From: Ptychodera flava
Lineage: Eukaryota; Hemichordata; Enteropneusta; Ptychoderidae
Assembly: GCF_041260155.1 (NCBI RefSeq)
Contig: NC_091928.1
Location: 46,416,137-46,480,136, forward strand
DNA: 64,000 nucleotides
Direction: 5' to 3'
This document shows, piece by piece, positions 45,693 through 57,889 of the stretch; position 1 is the stretch's first letter, and each line of letters opens with the position of its first letter. Under the pieces are notes generated by a model. The model saw nothing but the letters and a program-made list of their open reading frames with translations. It was not told the DNA's origin and did not search any database. The translations under genes and the position numbers were made by a program.

Positions 45693-46662
45693 AAAACGAT
45701 TGGAACTAATTTGGGATTATGTAATAGTAAAATGATGTCGGTGACACCACTTCTTGGTCTTTTGGCCAGAGGTCCATATATCTTTCTTTCATGATTTTGA
45801 CTTTGTTGTGTGTACCGGTGCTTTACTGTCTGTTCGGTGCTCTTCTGTGTCTATATTTATAGTTATTGAATCATGAATTTTGACCTAGGGTTTTCGGATT
45901 ATGGATTGGTATGATTGCGATTATTTTAATCTGCAAATGTAAGGGCCCTGTCACACCCTGACGATTTAGCCAGCTTATGCCGACGTATCAAAATTTCTCT
46001 GAAACGCTGGCTTGCTGAACTGATGATTGTTTTTCAATTTTGGGCGTATAAATAGCCTATTCATAACGCACTCATAGGATAAAAATACGTTTTGGGTACT
46101 CTAGACAATTATCTCGATGCATTTCGACTTATGAGTAACTTACAAGTAACGTGTGTGAACGTGTGTCAACGAGCGCATAACCTATCTACAACTTATGCCC
46201 CGCGTGTGCGGGACGTATGAGCCACACGCTGGCATACGTCGAAAAGTTTTGTGCATGCGCAAAACTTTTCGATTACCTCTCCGCACTATGACCTATACCA
46301 GCGTGCATAACTTACCCATAACGTATTCGTCGTACGCCCAGGGTATTCGCCAAATTTTCCATACGTTCAAGTTGGCATACGCTGGCTATATGGTCAAGGC
46401 GTGACAGGGCTATAAGCTCACCTGCTTTTCAAGTTATACAACTGTTTTTATGAAAAAAGGCAATGGAGCCGGCGTGTTGATTAACAATGACACATAATCT
46501 AAGGTTTTGTAGCACGCTATGATCAACTGAATGATTGCCAGAGCGTACTTGTTTTAATGAGTAATTCGTAATTGCTACATTCATCTATAGGGCACCTAAC
46601 ACTTTTGAGAAATTTGAAAAATATGAAGATCCAATTGTCTCAAATTAGTTCCAATCGTGTTT
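45693..46662. mobile_element. Family-6 miniature element, third copy, with a nested element
   Basis: Ends AAAACGATTGGAACTAATTT and its inverse match 4066-4286. It is enlarged by about 190 bases of unknown sequence (45745-45930) and by the 469-bp element at 45944-46412. Confidence 0.65.
45944..46412. mobile_element. TIR element nested in the family-6 copy
   Basis: CCCTGTCAC...TAGCCAGC is mirrored at the right end (GCTGGCTA...GTGACAGGG), with TAAG on both sides. The related family-6 copy at 4066-4286 has the uninterrupted site CAAATTTAAGCTC. No transposase. Confidence 0.7.
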
Positions 46663-46910
46663 TTAGGACTTTTATGGTAATGTTGAACCCAGAAGGTCAT
46701 GGTAGAATACACTCTTTTAAAGAGGTTTCCCCTTTCGATCCCGCGAATTGGAAATCTTTTGACGTGAATAAATTAATCAACAAATAAAAATACGTAAGTA
46801 TTTTAGTAAATAAACAAGTAAGTAGTAAGCAATTTTCATCAGAGATAGGGAAAAAATGGAAAAATAATTACGATATATGACAGAAAATAGTTCCCGTATC
46901 ATGACGATCA

Positions 46911-47205
46911 TACATACATACATACATACATCCATCCATCCATCCCCATCCATCCATCCATCCATCCATCCATCCCCATCCATCCATCCATCCATCCATC
47001 CATCCATCCATCCATTCCCGTCCATCCATCCATCCATCCATCCATCAATCCATCCATCCATCCATCCATCCATCCATCCATCCATCACCCATACATACAT
47101 ACATACATACATACATACATACATACCTACCTACCTATATACATACATACATACATACACACATACACACATACATACATACACACATACACTCATACAT
47201 ACACT
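46911..47205. repeat. (ATCC)n flanked by (ATAC)n microsatellite
   Basis: About 180 bases of CATC-type repeat between ATAC repeats. All long frames here are repeat artefacts. Confidence 0.97.
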
Positions 47206-47769
47206 TTAGGCTTTTATTGTTTGAAAGAATATCTACATTTAGGAATAATGGCGTTACAATGCCTACAGGGCCTAAAAATCTTTGCTCAAGCTTATCTCTT
47301 TGACCACAGAACTTCTGTAATAATTTCAAATTAGGCAAACGGTCAAGATATGAGGAACGACCTCAACAATCTAGTATATGTAGTTTCGAAGTATTGTCGA
47401 TTTGCGTCACAGTTATATTCAAGTTGCGATTAATTATTTATTGTTGAATGGACAACACTGTATTTTTTGTAATATTTTTACGTTAGACCAAGGTAATTCA
47501 AAACATTAACCTCATAAACACAACACACCGTGTATAATGCGTAATATTATTTTAAATCAATCAATTCTGGACAAGAATTTAGATTTTAAGAATGGGACTT
47601 TACACTCATTGGCTGTCTTGAAAGTTTATGATCGAGCATGACTAAATAATATTTGAGCAAGAGAACAAAAAATTGTAGCTAAAACAGAGGAACAATGGAA
47701 TTGCACCAGACATTACAGCTTACAAAGCTGTTATTCTGTGTCACATTTCTTCAACGTATAATCGTCTTC

Positions 47770-47775
47770 TTTATT
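47770..47775 (-). promoter_or_regulatory. AATAAA polyadenylation signal of the pseudo-carboxypeptidase gene
   Basis: TTTATT on the + strand reads AATAAA on the minus strand, about 55 bases after the stop codon at 47829. Confidence 0.6.
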
Positions 47776-47828
47776 TCTTCCATTCATCAAACATCTTCGG
47801 CTATCATATCCGTAAGACGACAACACAA

Positions 47829-50800
47829 TTAAGAGATACTCATTAAGTAACGGAGGGCGCCCTTCAGTCCCCCATATGTATCCTCCGAAGTCGGAATGAT
47901 TTTATCCTCCGGTATGAGGTAATCGCCATACCTATTTCCGAGGTATACGGTGTAGGAGTAGGTGATGTTGGCCACGTCGTACGCCCAGTCCTGACTCAAA
48001 CCGCATGTCGGGTCTTTGAAGTGAAACACACAAGTGAGAGGATAAGCATTTCCCTAGGACTCTATTGACTGTCACGAGACCTAAATGAAATAGCCAATCT
48101 TTTAGCAGTTCATACAGCAATTACCTTACAACAATTGCAACAATTCTTTCTTCAGCAAAATTGTAATAGTTGAATAGTTGAATCGCTGTATGAGCTCAAT
48201 GACATCAAAAACCTCTAAAATTCCCCAGCCAACTTATCGATTTTAATTATCTGTGCTCAATCCTACAACACCATCACAATGCAGTCGATTGTGCACAGTT
48301 TGAGATCGCTTTTTATTCTTTTTTGCGGCGATTGTTTTTCCGCCGAGGTCACACCTTTGAAAGTTGGCGTGGGATTTTAATTATCCGTGAGATGTAAGAG
48401 ACAGTTCGTGTCAATCGAATCAAGTGCACCAGCGAAAGTCGGCGCTTGTCTTATTTGATTCTTTAGCTTCATGAAACACAGATGTTCAAACGCTGTTAAG
48501 GTAGCATGCACCTCGAAAGTAAAAGACAAGGAGTCTTTCAACCATTCACTTTGAAACTCAAGAATAAAAACCGGGTCACCGTGCAAAATTCTGATAATAG
48601 AGAGACAGAATACCCGAGATATACCGATATTTGAAATTCAAAAAAGGCCGCCATCCCTATCTTAACTCTGTTTTGCAAAATTTTCTATTTTCTGAAAACT
48701 AAGACGCAGAAAGTTTGTCTCACTTAAAGAGCTTCAAAATGAATCCCCACGAGTGGTAGATCAAAAAAGAATTGGAAAAGTTTGAGAGTCCAAATATCGG
48801 TCCCGAGGCGCATTCTACGTTAAAGACTTAAATACTCACTGAAATTACGGTAAGGAGCTGTCAAATAGCGATTACCGTGCACAGACAGAATGCCTTCGAT
48901 GGCGCTCCTTGCCATTATATACTGCAAAAGAAAGTTAGTGAGTTACATCAGTGGCTAACAGATTGGACAATTTTTCCCAGGATAGGCCATGGTATGTCAC
49001 TTGTGACTTTACATCTTGATTAGAAGTGGTAATGAGAGTGACATAATGAAAAATGAAAGATTGCTGACCTGTTCAGTGTAGTCCGCAGAATAGGTATCTG
49101 CGTCATAACCGTATGGAAACAACCAATACCGGTAGTAGTGGCGGACGTCCAGGAACATACGAAAGGTTTTAGTAATTGATGTTTCTTCAATGAAATTTAC
49201 TATGCCCTTAACTTCCGGTTCAGAGTTAGGGGACGAGCCATGGTAAAAATTTGAGCATGGGTGTTTTTCAGCTTGTGTGGCATCTATAAAAGAGAAAAAT
49301 CAGTCCAAGTTGTCTCAAAAAGAGTCCGTATAAACTTTTGCAGTTGTATTACCAAAGCGAGGCCCTATATTTAGAAAGTGCCCATATATACCAAAGCGAG
49401 GCCCTATATAGTATATGACACTATATGAAAAAATTGCGAGACTGGAGCGAGACAGTGACGCTTTCTCGCAATTGGTGAGAATCTCTTGTCATTCTCACAG
49501 CTACCGTTGAGAATTCAAAAGTTCTCACCGGTGAGCAGTGAGAAAAGTACTCCTTGGTGAGATAATAGATTCTCACCGGTGAGAATGGAAATTCTCACCA
49601 AACACTGTGAGAATGGTAATTTTTACGGTGAGAATCAACCAGACTCATCATTCATTGGTGAGAATCAGCCAGACTTGTTGTTCACTGGTGTGAATCACTC
49701 TAGTTAATTAATTAATGTATGTATGTATGTATGTATGTATGTATGTATGTATGTATGTATGTATGTATGTATGTATGTATGTATGTATGTATGTATGTAT
49801 GTATGTATGGATGGATGTATGGATGTATGGATGGATGGATGGATGGATGTATGGATGGATGTATGGATGGATGGATGGATGGATGGATGGATGGATGGAT
49901 GCATGGATGCATGGATGGATGGATGGATGCATGGATGCATGGATGGATGCATGGATGCATGGATGCATGGATGTATGCTCTTATGTACGCTTGTATGTAT
50001 GCATGCATGTTGCCGCCCAATGCATACAAGTGATTGCTATATAAAATTATAACTTGAAAGGTCAACTTTCACTTACCCGCCCACCTAATGTCCCAGTTTC
50101 TTGTGACGTCGGTTCCCACACATCGGGAACCTTTATTAAGACTGCGAGTTTTCATCCAAAATCTAGTCTGGAATTCGTAGGAAAAGGTGTATTCACTGTG
50201 CTGTATATAAATGCAACTTTTACAGCAAAACAATGGTTTGAAAGTTTATACATTTACCGCAATAATTCGGACTACGGATATTATATTTCATTGTTGAACG
50301 TCCTGTAAAGCGAAATGAGAAAAAGTAACCTAATTTAAAACCAGAGCATAAATACTCGATGCATAACCTAGGGAAAATCTGTGACAAAACTGCTTTCTCA
50401 GGAAGAGATTCTTAAATGTGAATCATAATTGAATAACGTTGCTATAAAAAGAAAACCCCGTTTGAAGACTTTGCAAGCCGTCAAAATCATAATATGCACC
50501 TTCTAGACCTTTGTATCACGAAATTAGGCTTGGCAAGACTTAGACTTACATTTGTCCATGTGTAAACATAGCCATCGGCATTCAGTAGAGGTAGCACGTA
50601 GATATCAAACCGATCCAACATCGCCTTCACCACTGAATCAGTCGAGTAATCTTCAAGAAGCTACAAAATGCCGAGTTCAATAAGTTAATGACTGGTGTAA
50701 AGCAAATAAGCTCACCATCAACGTAGATAAAACAAATTATATAGTTATATAAACACCCCAGAGAAAGTTTACACTAGTGAGTAACTTGTGTATTGGTTCA

Positions 50801-53800
50801 ACAAATTTAAAATCTCTTTTCTGTCGGGTATCTTGGTCAGTCGTTTTCTTGGAAGTGTCACATAACCAGAGTTGTAAAATTATTTACTCCAAAAAGTGGT
50901 ATTATTTCGATTATCAGGAATTTCGTGCCGAGGTCTGTACTTTTATTTTACCCCACCTTACTTATGGTAAATAATCTGTGGAAACACTTATACAGTAACC
51001 TTGAGCCCATTTTTCGTCTCCAAAAGAAAATAGTTTGTTTGATTACTTTTTCAGATTTTTGTGCTCATTCTGAGCCCTTATTTCAGAAGTTAAATATTAT
51101 GAACATTTTAACTTAAACAAATATATTACCCATGTGTGTTTGTATTTGATCTAAAGCATTATAATTTACCCCATGAAATAGAACATTTTCTGAACTTTCC
51201 CCGCCACGGTTACTCAACACGTGCCGCTGACGATTGTAACCTTCGAATCCAACCCACAAAACTTCGAATTACTCAACACAATCTGAAGTATGCCGTTGTC
51301 AAACACTGATTACCTTCGTCACTGAAGCAGTTGCATTCTTTCAAATAAGATTTTATGAGGTTATCCCTCGATATCACCTCTTGGTGGGGTCGTATTGCTG
51401 CGAGTGCGGTTGTGGGCCGCATCACACTCGTCGACAACCGCACTCGCATCATTACGACCCCACCAAGAGGTGATATCGAGGGATAACCTCTTTATCATAT
51501 ACCTATGCCCACGTTAGTGAATGAATAAATCTCGTATATTAAAATATGATACGTTTCACTGTGGTTTTTCTTGATGGACTACATTTGTTTGCGTCATCTT
51601 GCTAAGGCGGATTGATATACTAGCGTCTGACGTAATCTATCAGCTGGCTCATTGACAATTATTTTACGGTTGAGCAGAGAAATGCTTGAACTCTGTCATC
51701 AAACATGTAGGATATCTACCGAATCGGTACGGTACATGCAAGTGTTGTGTTTGGTATTATTTTCCAGAACGCATTTACCATGAATACATGATATTTTTGA
51801 AAGTTGTGCTTTTGAATTTGCCGGTCCTCCGACATGTCCGATAGCACTTTTGCTTGTCGTCTGCGCGTCTGTGTTATGCACGGACGGAACAGCTGGTCTG
51901 TCATCGATCTGTCAGTGCCCGTACGGTGTGATGCTCTGCTCTTTAATTTGTTAAAATTTGTAGCACTACTAGCAGGTTAATCCGATATCGACACATGTGT
52001 TTTATTTAGTTACCCCGCATTTCCCTATGTTTCAAAACCCTGCCACTTTTGGAGATCGGACATGATATCGTAGTCAAAGTCAAAATCATAGACGGGCACC
52101 ATGTAGGTAGTCCGGTATGCAAATCAACAGGCCGTATCAGGCTTTGTTATTTAAATCAACAGGTCGTATCACTTTTTCATATGTAAATATTCAATCGAAT
52201 GAAAGAAAGACGCGCTGATCATTCCTTTCATATGCAAATCAACAAGGCGTATCACTTTATTGACATGCAAATCAACATGACAAATCATGTCACTGAACTC
52301 AGTACAGACACAATACAGGGCATAGGTATATGATAAAATGTCTTATTTGTCGATAGCGTTGTGTTTTGTTTATTATGATAATGATAATAATAATAATTAG
52401 TATTATTAGCTGACAAGTTTTCTCTCTCCCGTTCGGTTGTCATGCTTTGTACATATTCCATAACTTTTGGGCCATGGAGTGGACTAGTTCTAATTTACTT
52501 GTTTGTGTTAACAATTGACTATCAGGAATTGTAAGTTTGATTTTTTCTGATGGAATAATAAGAATTGAATGCATTGCAAAGTCACTGTGAAATTTGTTAT
52601 CAAAGTCGTGATACCATTTATGTCTACAATCAGTGTTTGCAACTGGATTTCAAAATTATTCTCGCCGATCAAGACATTTTGATTTGTACTAGATTCGCGT
52701 CGGTCCTTGTCTATCTCGTAATATATGATTTGAAAGTATTAAGACAAAAAAAGGATAAAGTGAGGACTATCTTTCATAATGTTTTAATAATACGAATACT
52801 ACGCTGTAAAATATAGTAACCACCACCACGCGACGGAGACAGATTTAGAAATTTTCAGTACTTTGATACAAATAGACGAACCTGATTGGCCATCCACATC
52901 ACCACAGAGGGTGACATCCATTCTGCGGGATTGGCACCGCCTTGAATCCAAATGGCTTCTTTGGGAGTCTTCGAAGGCTTTCCAACCTGTAAAGGCCAAA
53001 TAGGCAACTTCCGTGATCAAATATTCAGCAGGCACTAAGTGTTCATGGATGTATACTAACGGAATACGTTTGCTGTCGCAGTAACTGTTCAACATTAGAT
53101 TTTTTTATCACAATTCTTAGAGTAATAGGAGCCTCGATATTGAAAGACTTAAATCAAGATTAACGAAGTCAACAAACGTATTGTTACTATGGCACCTAAT
53201 TACCTCGAAATTCAAATTCAAAACCGGCACAACCAGGCCTCGTTCCAGAAAACTATTACATAAAAATGAGAGTCCGTATATTAGCCGTAGGCGAACTTTA
53301 TGTAAACATAAACGTACCAATAAAGTGTCCAGTGGTCTGCCCTGGTATGACTCTGTTAGTACAATGCTTGAAGCAAGATGTGGAAATTGACGTGCTGTGT
53401 TTAAAACCCATTGATGAATCTGCAAAAGAACGGACAAACAGAGAAAATTATTCAAATGGACAGTTATTTCTCTTTCATGAGAAACCTTACCGCTATTTGT
53501 CTCGTTTACCTGGATGAAGAACTTACATCCAAGTATTCGTTGTCAAGGGATTAAAGGAGACTCTAATACAGATGATAACAGGCATAAAATATTTGCATAA
53601 TGACAGGAAGCTCTGGCAACAAAAAAGGGTTTTGTATCAGAACTGATAAAATGTACCGGTTACTCTACGCATACTCTTACGTGTAGCATCGGGGCTGTAA
53701 AGCCACGAGGCCTGGACAAAGACGTGTTCTTTATAGATGATAATACATGATTTAACCTGCCTCATCGTAGTTATGGTAGACTGAATAGTCAAATCTATCA

Positions 53801-54243
53801 ACGTCCCTTGATCTCCGCGACGAAAATTGTGTTTCGATCGAACCTTGGACATCATCTATCAAAACACTGTACTGGATGCCATTGCTGTCAAGCATGCCCT
53901 TGATTTTGTCGAGCTGTGATGGGGCAACCATGACGTCACGCAGGAAGTCCAAGAAGTCAGTCTAATAGGTAAAGGAAATTCAGTACGTAGTTATAGAAGT
54001 GGAGCATTTCGATTTTCAAACAGTCGGAACAAGAGGAAACACTTTTAAGTATCAGTTAGTCAGAAAACGATTTTTGAAAAATAAGGTAGCCTAAAAGATC
54101 AAATAATTTTGTACGATGGTTATCTGATAGGCTGGCTGTCGCTGCATATTTGAGGGTCACCTCATTTGCTCTACATTACAGAAAAAGGCTCAGCTTTTCA
54201 CTTATCATCGCTTGTCGAGATCCTCTTAGAGTAATTATATGAC

Positions 54244-54311
<68 letters not shown>

Positions 54312-55411
54312 AAGGCATTTAATAAAATGATATTCATTGTTAATGCAAGAGCACTCATCTTTGGTTACGATTGGTCACCGCAAAGAAGTTAGCTGATACA
54401 AAGTAAAAGTGAGGGAATTCACTTAAATCGAAGTTTTGGTGCAGTATAGCGTAATACTTATCAACGTCAACACTTGTTTACATGAAAAGCATTGCACGGT
54501 CTGTACATGTCTGTATTATCGTGTAGAAATCAAACTGAAGTTCCAGATGCGTTGCAAGGAGTTCAAAATAGTTTGCAAAAATTAAAATTATCAAGCAGCT
54601 TGATATTTTATTAGTATGTTTGTACGTGTGACAGTAAAACGATACACTGTCGAAAACGATATGTAATATACTCACGTCAGGCGAATTTTCTATTTTCTTC
54701 ATCACCTCAATGTCGTTAGGCTTGAGATCCATGCGCAACACTTGATAGCTGTTCGGTTAAACAATACATCGGGGTTTTAGTATAAGGTACATTTTGTCTG
54801 TTGTGTCGAGACTTGTGTATATAATTACCAACCATTCCAAGGCGAGAGACTTATCAAGTTATTAACATTAGGTCCCCTCGGAGGAAAGTTCTAGTGTCGA
54901 AAACCAGCGTGTGTAATTTCAGAATACATTATATCTAACTCGAGATCGGACATTTATTTGTAGTTATTTTTGACAAAAACATAACGATGCCAGAATGGAC
55001 GTTGCTTTTCAAGTTTACTGTAACTTTCAACCGAGCTTCATGCTCGATTTTCATGAAATGCACCAGGTGTATTGATGAACTCACGAATGTAAAGCTGAAA
55101 AAAGATTAAGCTCCGTGAGAATGACCATTAATCTCCATTTAGCGGAGATTTCATTTGACTAAAATAAAAATGCTGCGGAAGGCGTGAAATCGAGATTATT
55201 TGTCATGACTTTCGTTCTTGCCATTCGAGAGGGATTGGAATTCATCGGTCAAATCCCTTGGAATCTGGGTAGACCGTGGAATTTGGAAAATGGCAGTAAA
55301 TTTGGAACAATGGTTATGAAGTAAGAGCTGTACTTATACAAACCCATCATATCTTTTCTCGGCAAAACAGGGAGAGGCGGCCAACAGTACGAGCAGCAGA
55401 CTGTGCATCAT
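47829..55411 (-). CDS. Carboxypeptidase-A-like secreted protein (M14A fold), predicted catalytically dead; 10 exons, 410 aa
   Basis: Exons on the minus strand, in order: 55344-55411, 54676-54748, 53761-53961, 53318-53419, 52882-52986, 50550-50660, 50077-50167, 49069-49283, 48840-48921, 47829-48013. Phases join into 410 codons plus stop, near the roughly 420 of pancreatic procarboxypeptidases. Domains: signal peptide ([17 protein letters not shown]), propeptide to about residue 99 ending RRSR, then the peptidase fold (YHNYDEIHQW, YQGRP, CVGTD...C disulfide pair, [26 protein letters not shown]). By-eye alignment to bovine CPA shows H69 replaced by N167, R71 by A169, R127 by M225, N144 by T242, H196 by R298, Y248 by N350 and E270 by Y373; E72 (E170) and R145 (R243) remain. 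Zinc binding and catalysis are therefore not expected. All splice sites are GT-AG except a GC donor after exon 3. The role is unknown; binding without cleavage is a guess. Confidence 0.9.
48500..48819 (-). mobile_element. Family-1 miniature element beside exon 9 of the pseudo-carboxypeptidase
   Basis: Starts GGTAGCATGCACCTCG, ends CCGAGGCGCATTCTACG, with TTAA at 48496-48499 and 48820-48823. Its right duplication lies about 17 bases from the exon 9 boundary at 48840, so the element begins just past the donor site. Confidence 0.85.
49441..49697. repeat. Cluster of GGTGAGAAT/ATTCTCACC motifs
   Basis: About eleven copies of a 9-bp word in both orientations within 250 bases, including the perfect palindrome TTCTCACCGGTGAGAA near 49570. 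It lies in intron 7 of the pseudo-carboxypeptidase. Function unknown. Confidence 0.8.
49714..49978. repeat. (ATGT)n/(ATGG)n microsatellite
   Basis: About 265 bases. The MYVC, DGWM and HPSI frames on both strands come from it. Confidence 0.98.
51342..52349. mobile_element. TIR element of about 1 kb in intron 5 of the pseudo-carboxypeptidase
   Basis: Inverted ends contain ATCATATACCTATGCCC (51494-51510) and GGGCATAGGTATATGAT (52318-52334), extended outward by CAAATAAGA. The left end is split by the palindrome at 51357-51490. Near the right end, three ATGCAAATCAAC words (52118-52275) form an irregular short repeat. No transposase. Confidence 0.65.
51357..51490. mobile_element. 134-bp near-perfect palindrome inserted into a TIR, with TTTAT duplication
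   Basis: Arms of about 56 bases (outer end GAGGTTATCCCTCGATATC) surround a loop of about 20 bases. TTTAT lies on both sides (51352-51356, 51491-51495), and the interrupted sequence is intact in the opposite TIR at 52325-52349. So it is a bona fide insertion. Confidence 0.85.
54248..54310. repeat. (TA)n microsatellite
   Basis: About 30 TA units in intron 2 of the pseudo-carboxypeptidase. Confidence 0.97.
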
Positions 55412-56173
55412 GGTGTTTACGATCGCTCTGATCCTGACGGAGTTAGACAGCGACACCAAATGTGAATGTTTCAGCCTATGACAACCCGAAGATATGCTAT
55501 CATATGACATTTTGCCGATACGGTAGATTAAAGATGAACAGCTGCCACATTCCGATATTATGGCTGTAAAAAGTGGCGCCACATGTGTATAGTCCAACTT
55601 GCATGAATATCATAATTGTCTGCACTCTCTCGTTAAATTCATTCTATATCAAAATGGTCACCATGTAACGAGACAAATTGGTCATAAAACGATTTTTACT
55701 TTAATAACAGGAACTTGTCAGGACACACCCTGAAGCTCCCATAGTTGGTAAAATCATCATTTTCGCGGGTTCAGTGTCCTTTGTTAGAGATGTACAATGT
55801 GCTGAAAGGCAAACGGCGTGAAAATATTGAAAAAAAAAAAACTCTCCTTGGTTCTACACACTAAAGTGTTTGAGAGTGAATAATAGTATGATCCAAACCC
55901 AAAACAGAAGAGCGATTGTTTGGGTAACAAATGGCGCTATGCATTGCACTTGTGCAGTACTTGCTAGCATTGTGGCTTAGTGCCAGGTATCTTGCTCTGA
56001 AACGTTCGTGGCCAGAGAAATATCACCACAACAGTATCATTTGTATGACACAGAAATTAATGGGGATAGCTGTCGTCATCAATCAACGGTGACCGACAGG
56101 TACCTTGGAAAGTTGTCATCTATGGTCCCCAGCAACAAGTACCACAGCGTCGATTCGTCTATTATGATATTAA

Positions 56174-56517
56174 GGTAGTATGCGCCTCGAAAGTGAAAGA
56201 CTTAAACTTTTGCTCAAACATTCCGTAAGGAATCTTTCAATCATTCACTTTCAAAATCAAGAATAAAAATCCGAGGTCAATTCCGCTATGAGAGAAACAA
56301 ATAACTCAAGATTTACCGTTATTTAAAATTCAAAATGGCCGCCATCCCTGTGTTAACTCTATGGAGAAAAACAAAAGTTTCGAATTTCTATAAACTAAGC
56401 CTAAAAACAGTTTTCTTACACCAAGAGCTTCAGAATGAGCTCCAACAAGTGGTTTATCAGATAGGAATTGTGAAAAGTTTGGACGTCCGAATATCTGTCC
56501 CCGAGGCGCGTTCGACC
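56174..56517 (-). mobile_element. Family-1 miniature element
   Basis: Starts GGTAGTATGCGCCTCG, ends CCGAGGCGCGTTCGACC, with TTAA at 56170-56173 and 56518-56521. 344 bp. Confidence 0.87.
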
Positions 56518-57889
56518 TTAATTACAGAATGTGAATATGGTTTCCCTCCCAATAAGTCACGCATTGTTATTGTTATCATATGTTGTGCATAGTAGTTGCA
56601 GATACTCCATTCGATGTAACGAGTAATGATAGGATGACATTGCTGTAACTGTATACGTCTCATAATTCAAGTTATGGAGTTATGTATTGTCGGATTACCT
56701 TCCAAAACTTGCTCATGTAGTCAACGATAAATACACCCAACCAAACTGATGCCAAACAACAAAAAGCATATATAAGACCTTTATTCTTTAAATAGAGAAG
56801 TATCGCGTTTTGGCAAAATTGTTAAAGAGTTTAATTGCTTGCGAACGAATAATAATTTGAAATCTGTCTGTACAGTTTGTTTCAAAGACACGATCGGTGT
56901 TGCTGCAAATCAGCTGAGCTTCCAATATATCCAGAAAGTGAAGCGTTGAAAACGTTGCAAAACGACAACATTGTTCCATTGTTGAAGATCTTATGCATAT
57001 GCAGGTATACAACTTAAGCGTCGACGTCGGTATATGCAAGAGACTTTCAGCTTATGAACTAGCTTCAAAAAGATGATGAGATGGATTGGTCAAGGCATTG
57101 CCAATCTAAAGAAATCGAGACCAAAGATGCAAATGTACTAAATGTTAAGGGAATGTATATTTCTGACTCCCTTTGCGCACAGCTTCTTGCAATCACGTTA
57201 AGTTTAGATGCTTTTCAACACGATTCGGCACTTACATCACAATGCGCTGCAATATCTATACGTCAAATGCCTGACCACGAGAGCTAAGGTAAAATCATGA
57301 GAACATTTTGATTTACGATTCCATCACAGATGACGTGAATCTCGAATACCCCTGATCAAGTTCAAAAACTGCCCACGGACTGCTAGAATCCCACAACCCC
57401 GTGGGTTGGACTCAAGGTAATAGATTTTCTTACGTCATATGGAGTTTTCGGAAATACTGTCTCACACTCGGAGAAAGCGCAATTCCCTAACGTTTTTGTT
57501 GTGTGATGTTTTATTTCGTAAAGCTTCCTTCAGTACTTTCAAGGCTTGCATCTTGTGATGCTGTTATTTATTCATTTTTTTGTTCCGCAGATCTGTCAGT
57601 GGGTTTACCCGCTGTTCTGTGTATTAAATAAAATAAAATAAAATATAAATAAGAAATTAAATACAATATTTCATTATTGCAAAACATCATGAACATTATG
57701 TTCTTATGAGGTTTTAGTTCGGAGCTGCATGCTTTCTTTCTCACCTATATGCACATCCACCCATATCAAATGTCACGCGACATATTGGTATGGATGAAAT
57801 GAAATAGCTTAATCTTCCACGTTCCCATTCATAGATCAGACTGCGGCTTTTTGAACAAACAAAAATAGGAACTCTTCATGAATTTTTGA

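Larger units (their letters stand above)
42961..47769. other. Intergenic region between P450 copy 2 and the pseudo-carboxypeptidase
   Basis: No gene. To about 44060 it is the duplicated 3' flank of the P450. Then follow unique sequence, family-1 elements at 44508-44859 and about 45228-45515, a family-6 element with a nested insertion, and an ATCC/ATAC microsatellite. The two flanking genes converge here. Confidence 0.7.

Noticed and set aside
45693-46662. Remnant of a third P450 copy, because it resembles P450 intron 4
   Set aside because: The similarity is confined to a TIR-bounded miniature element found in both P450 introns; no exon sequence accompanies it.
46777-47209. [12 protein letters not shown] frames
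   Set aside because: Translation of ATCC and ATAC repeats; the same holds for 49704-50065.
53181-53517. + strand frames (69 and 83 codons)
   Set aside because: They overlap exon 4 of the minus-strand pseudo-carboxypeptidase and are shadows of it.
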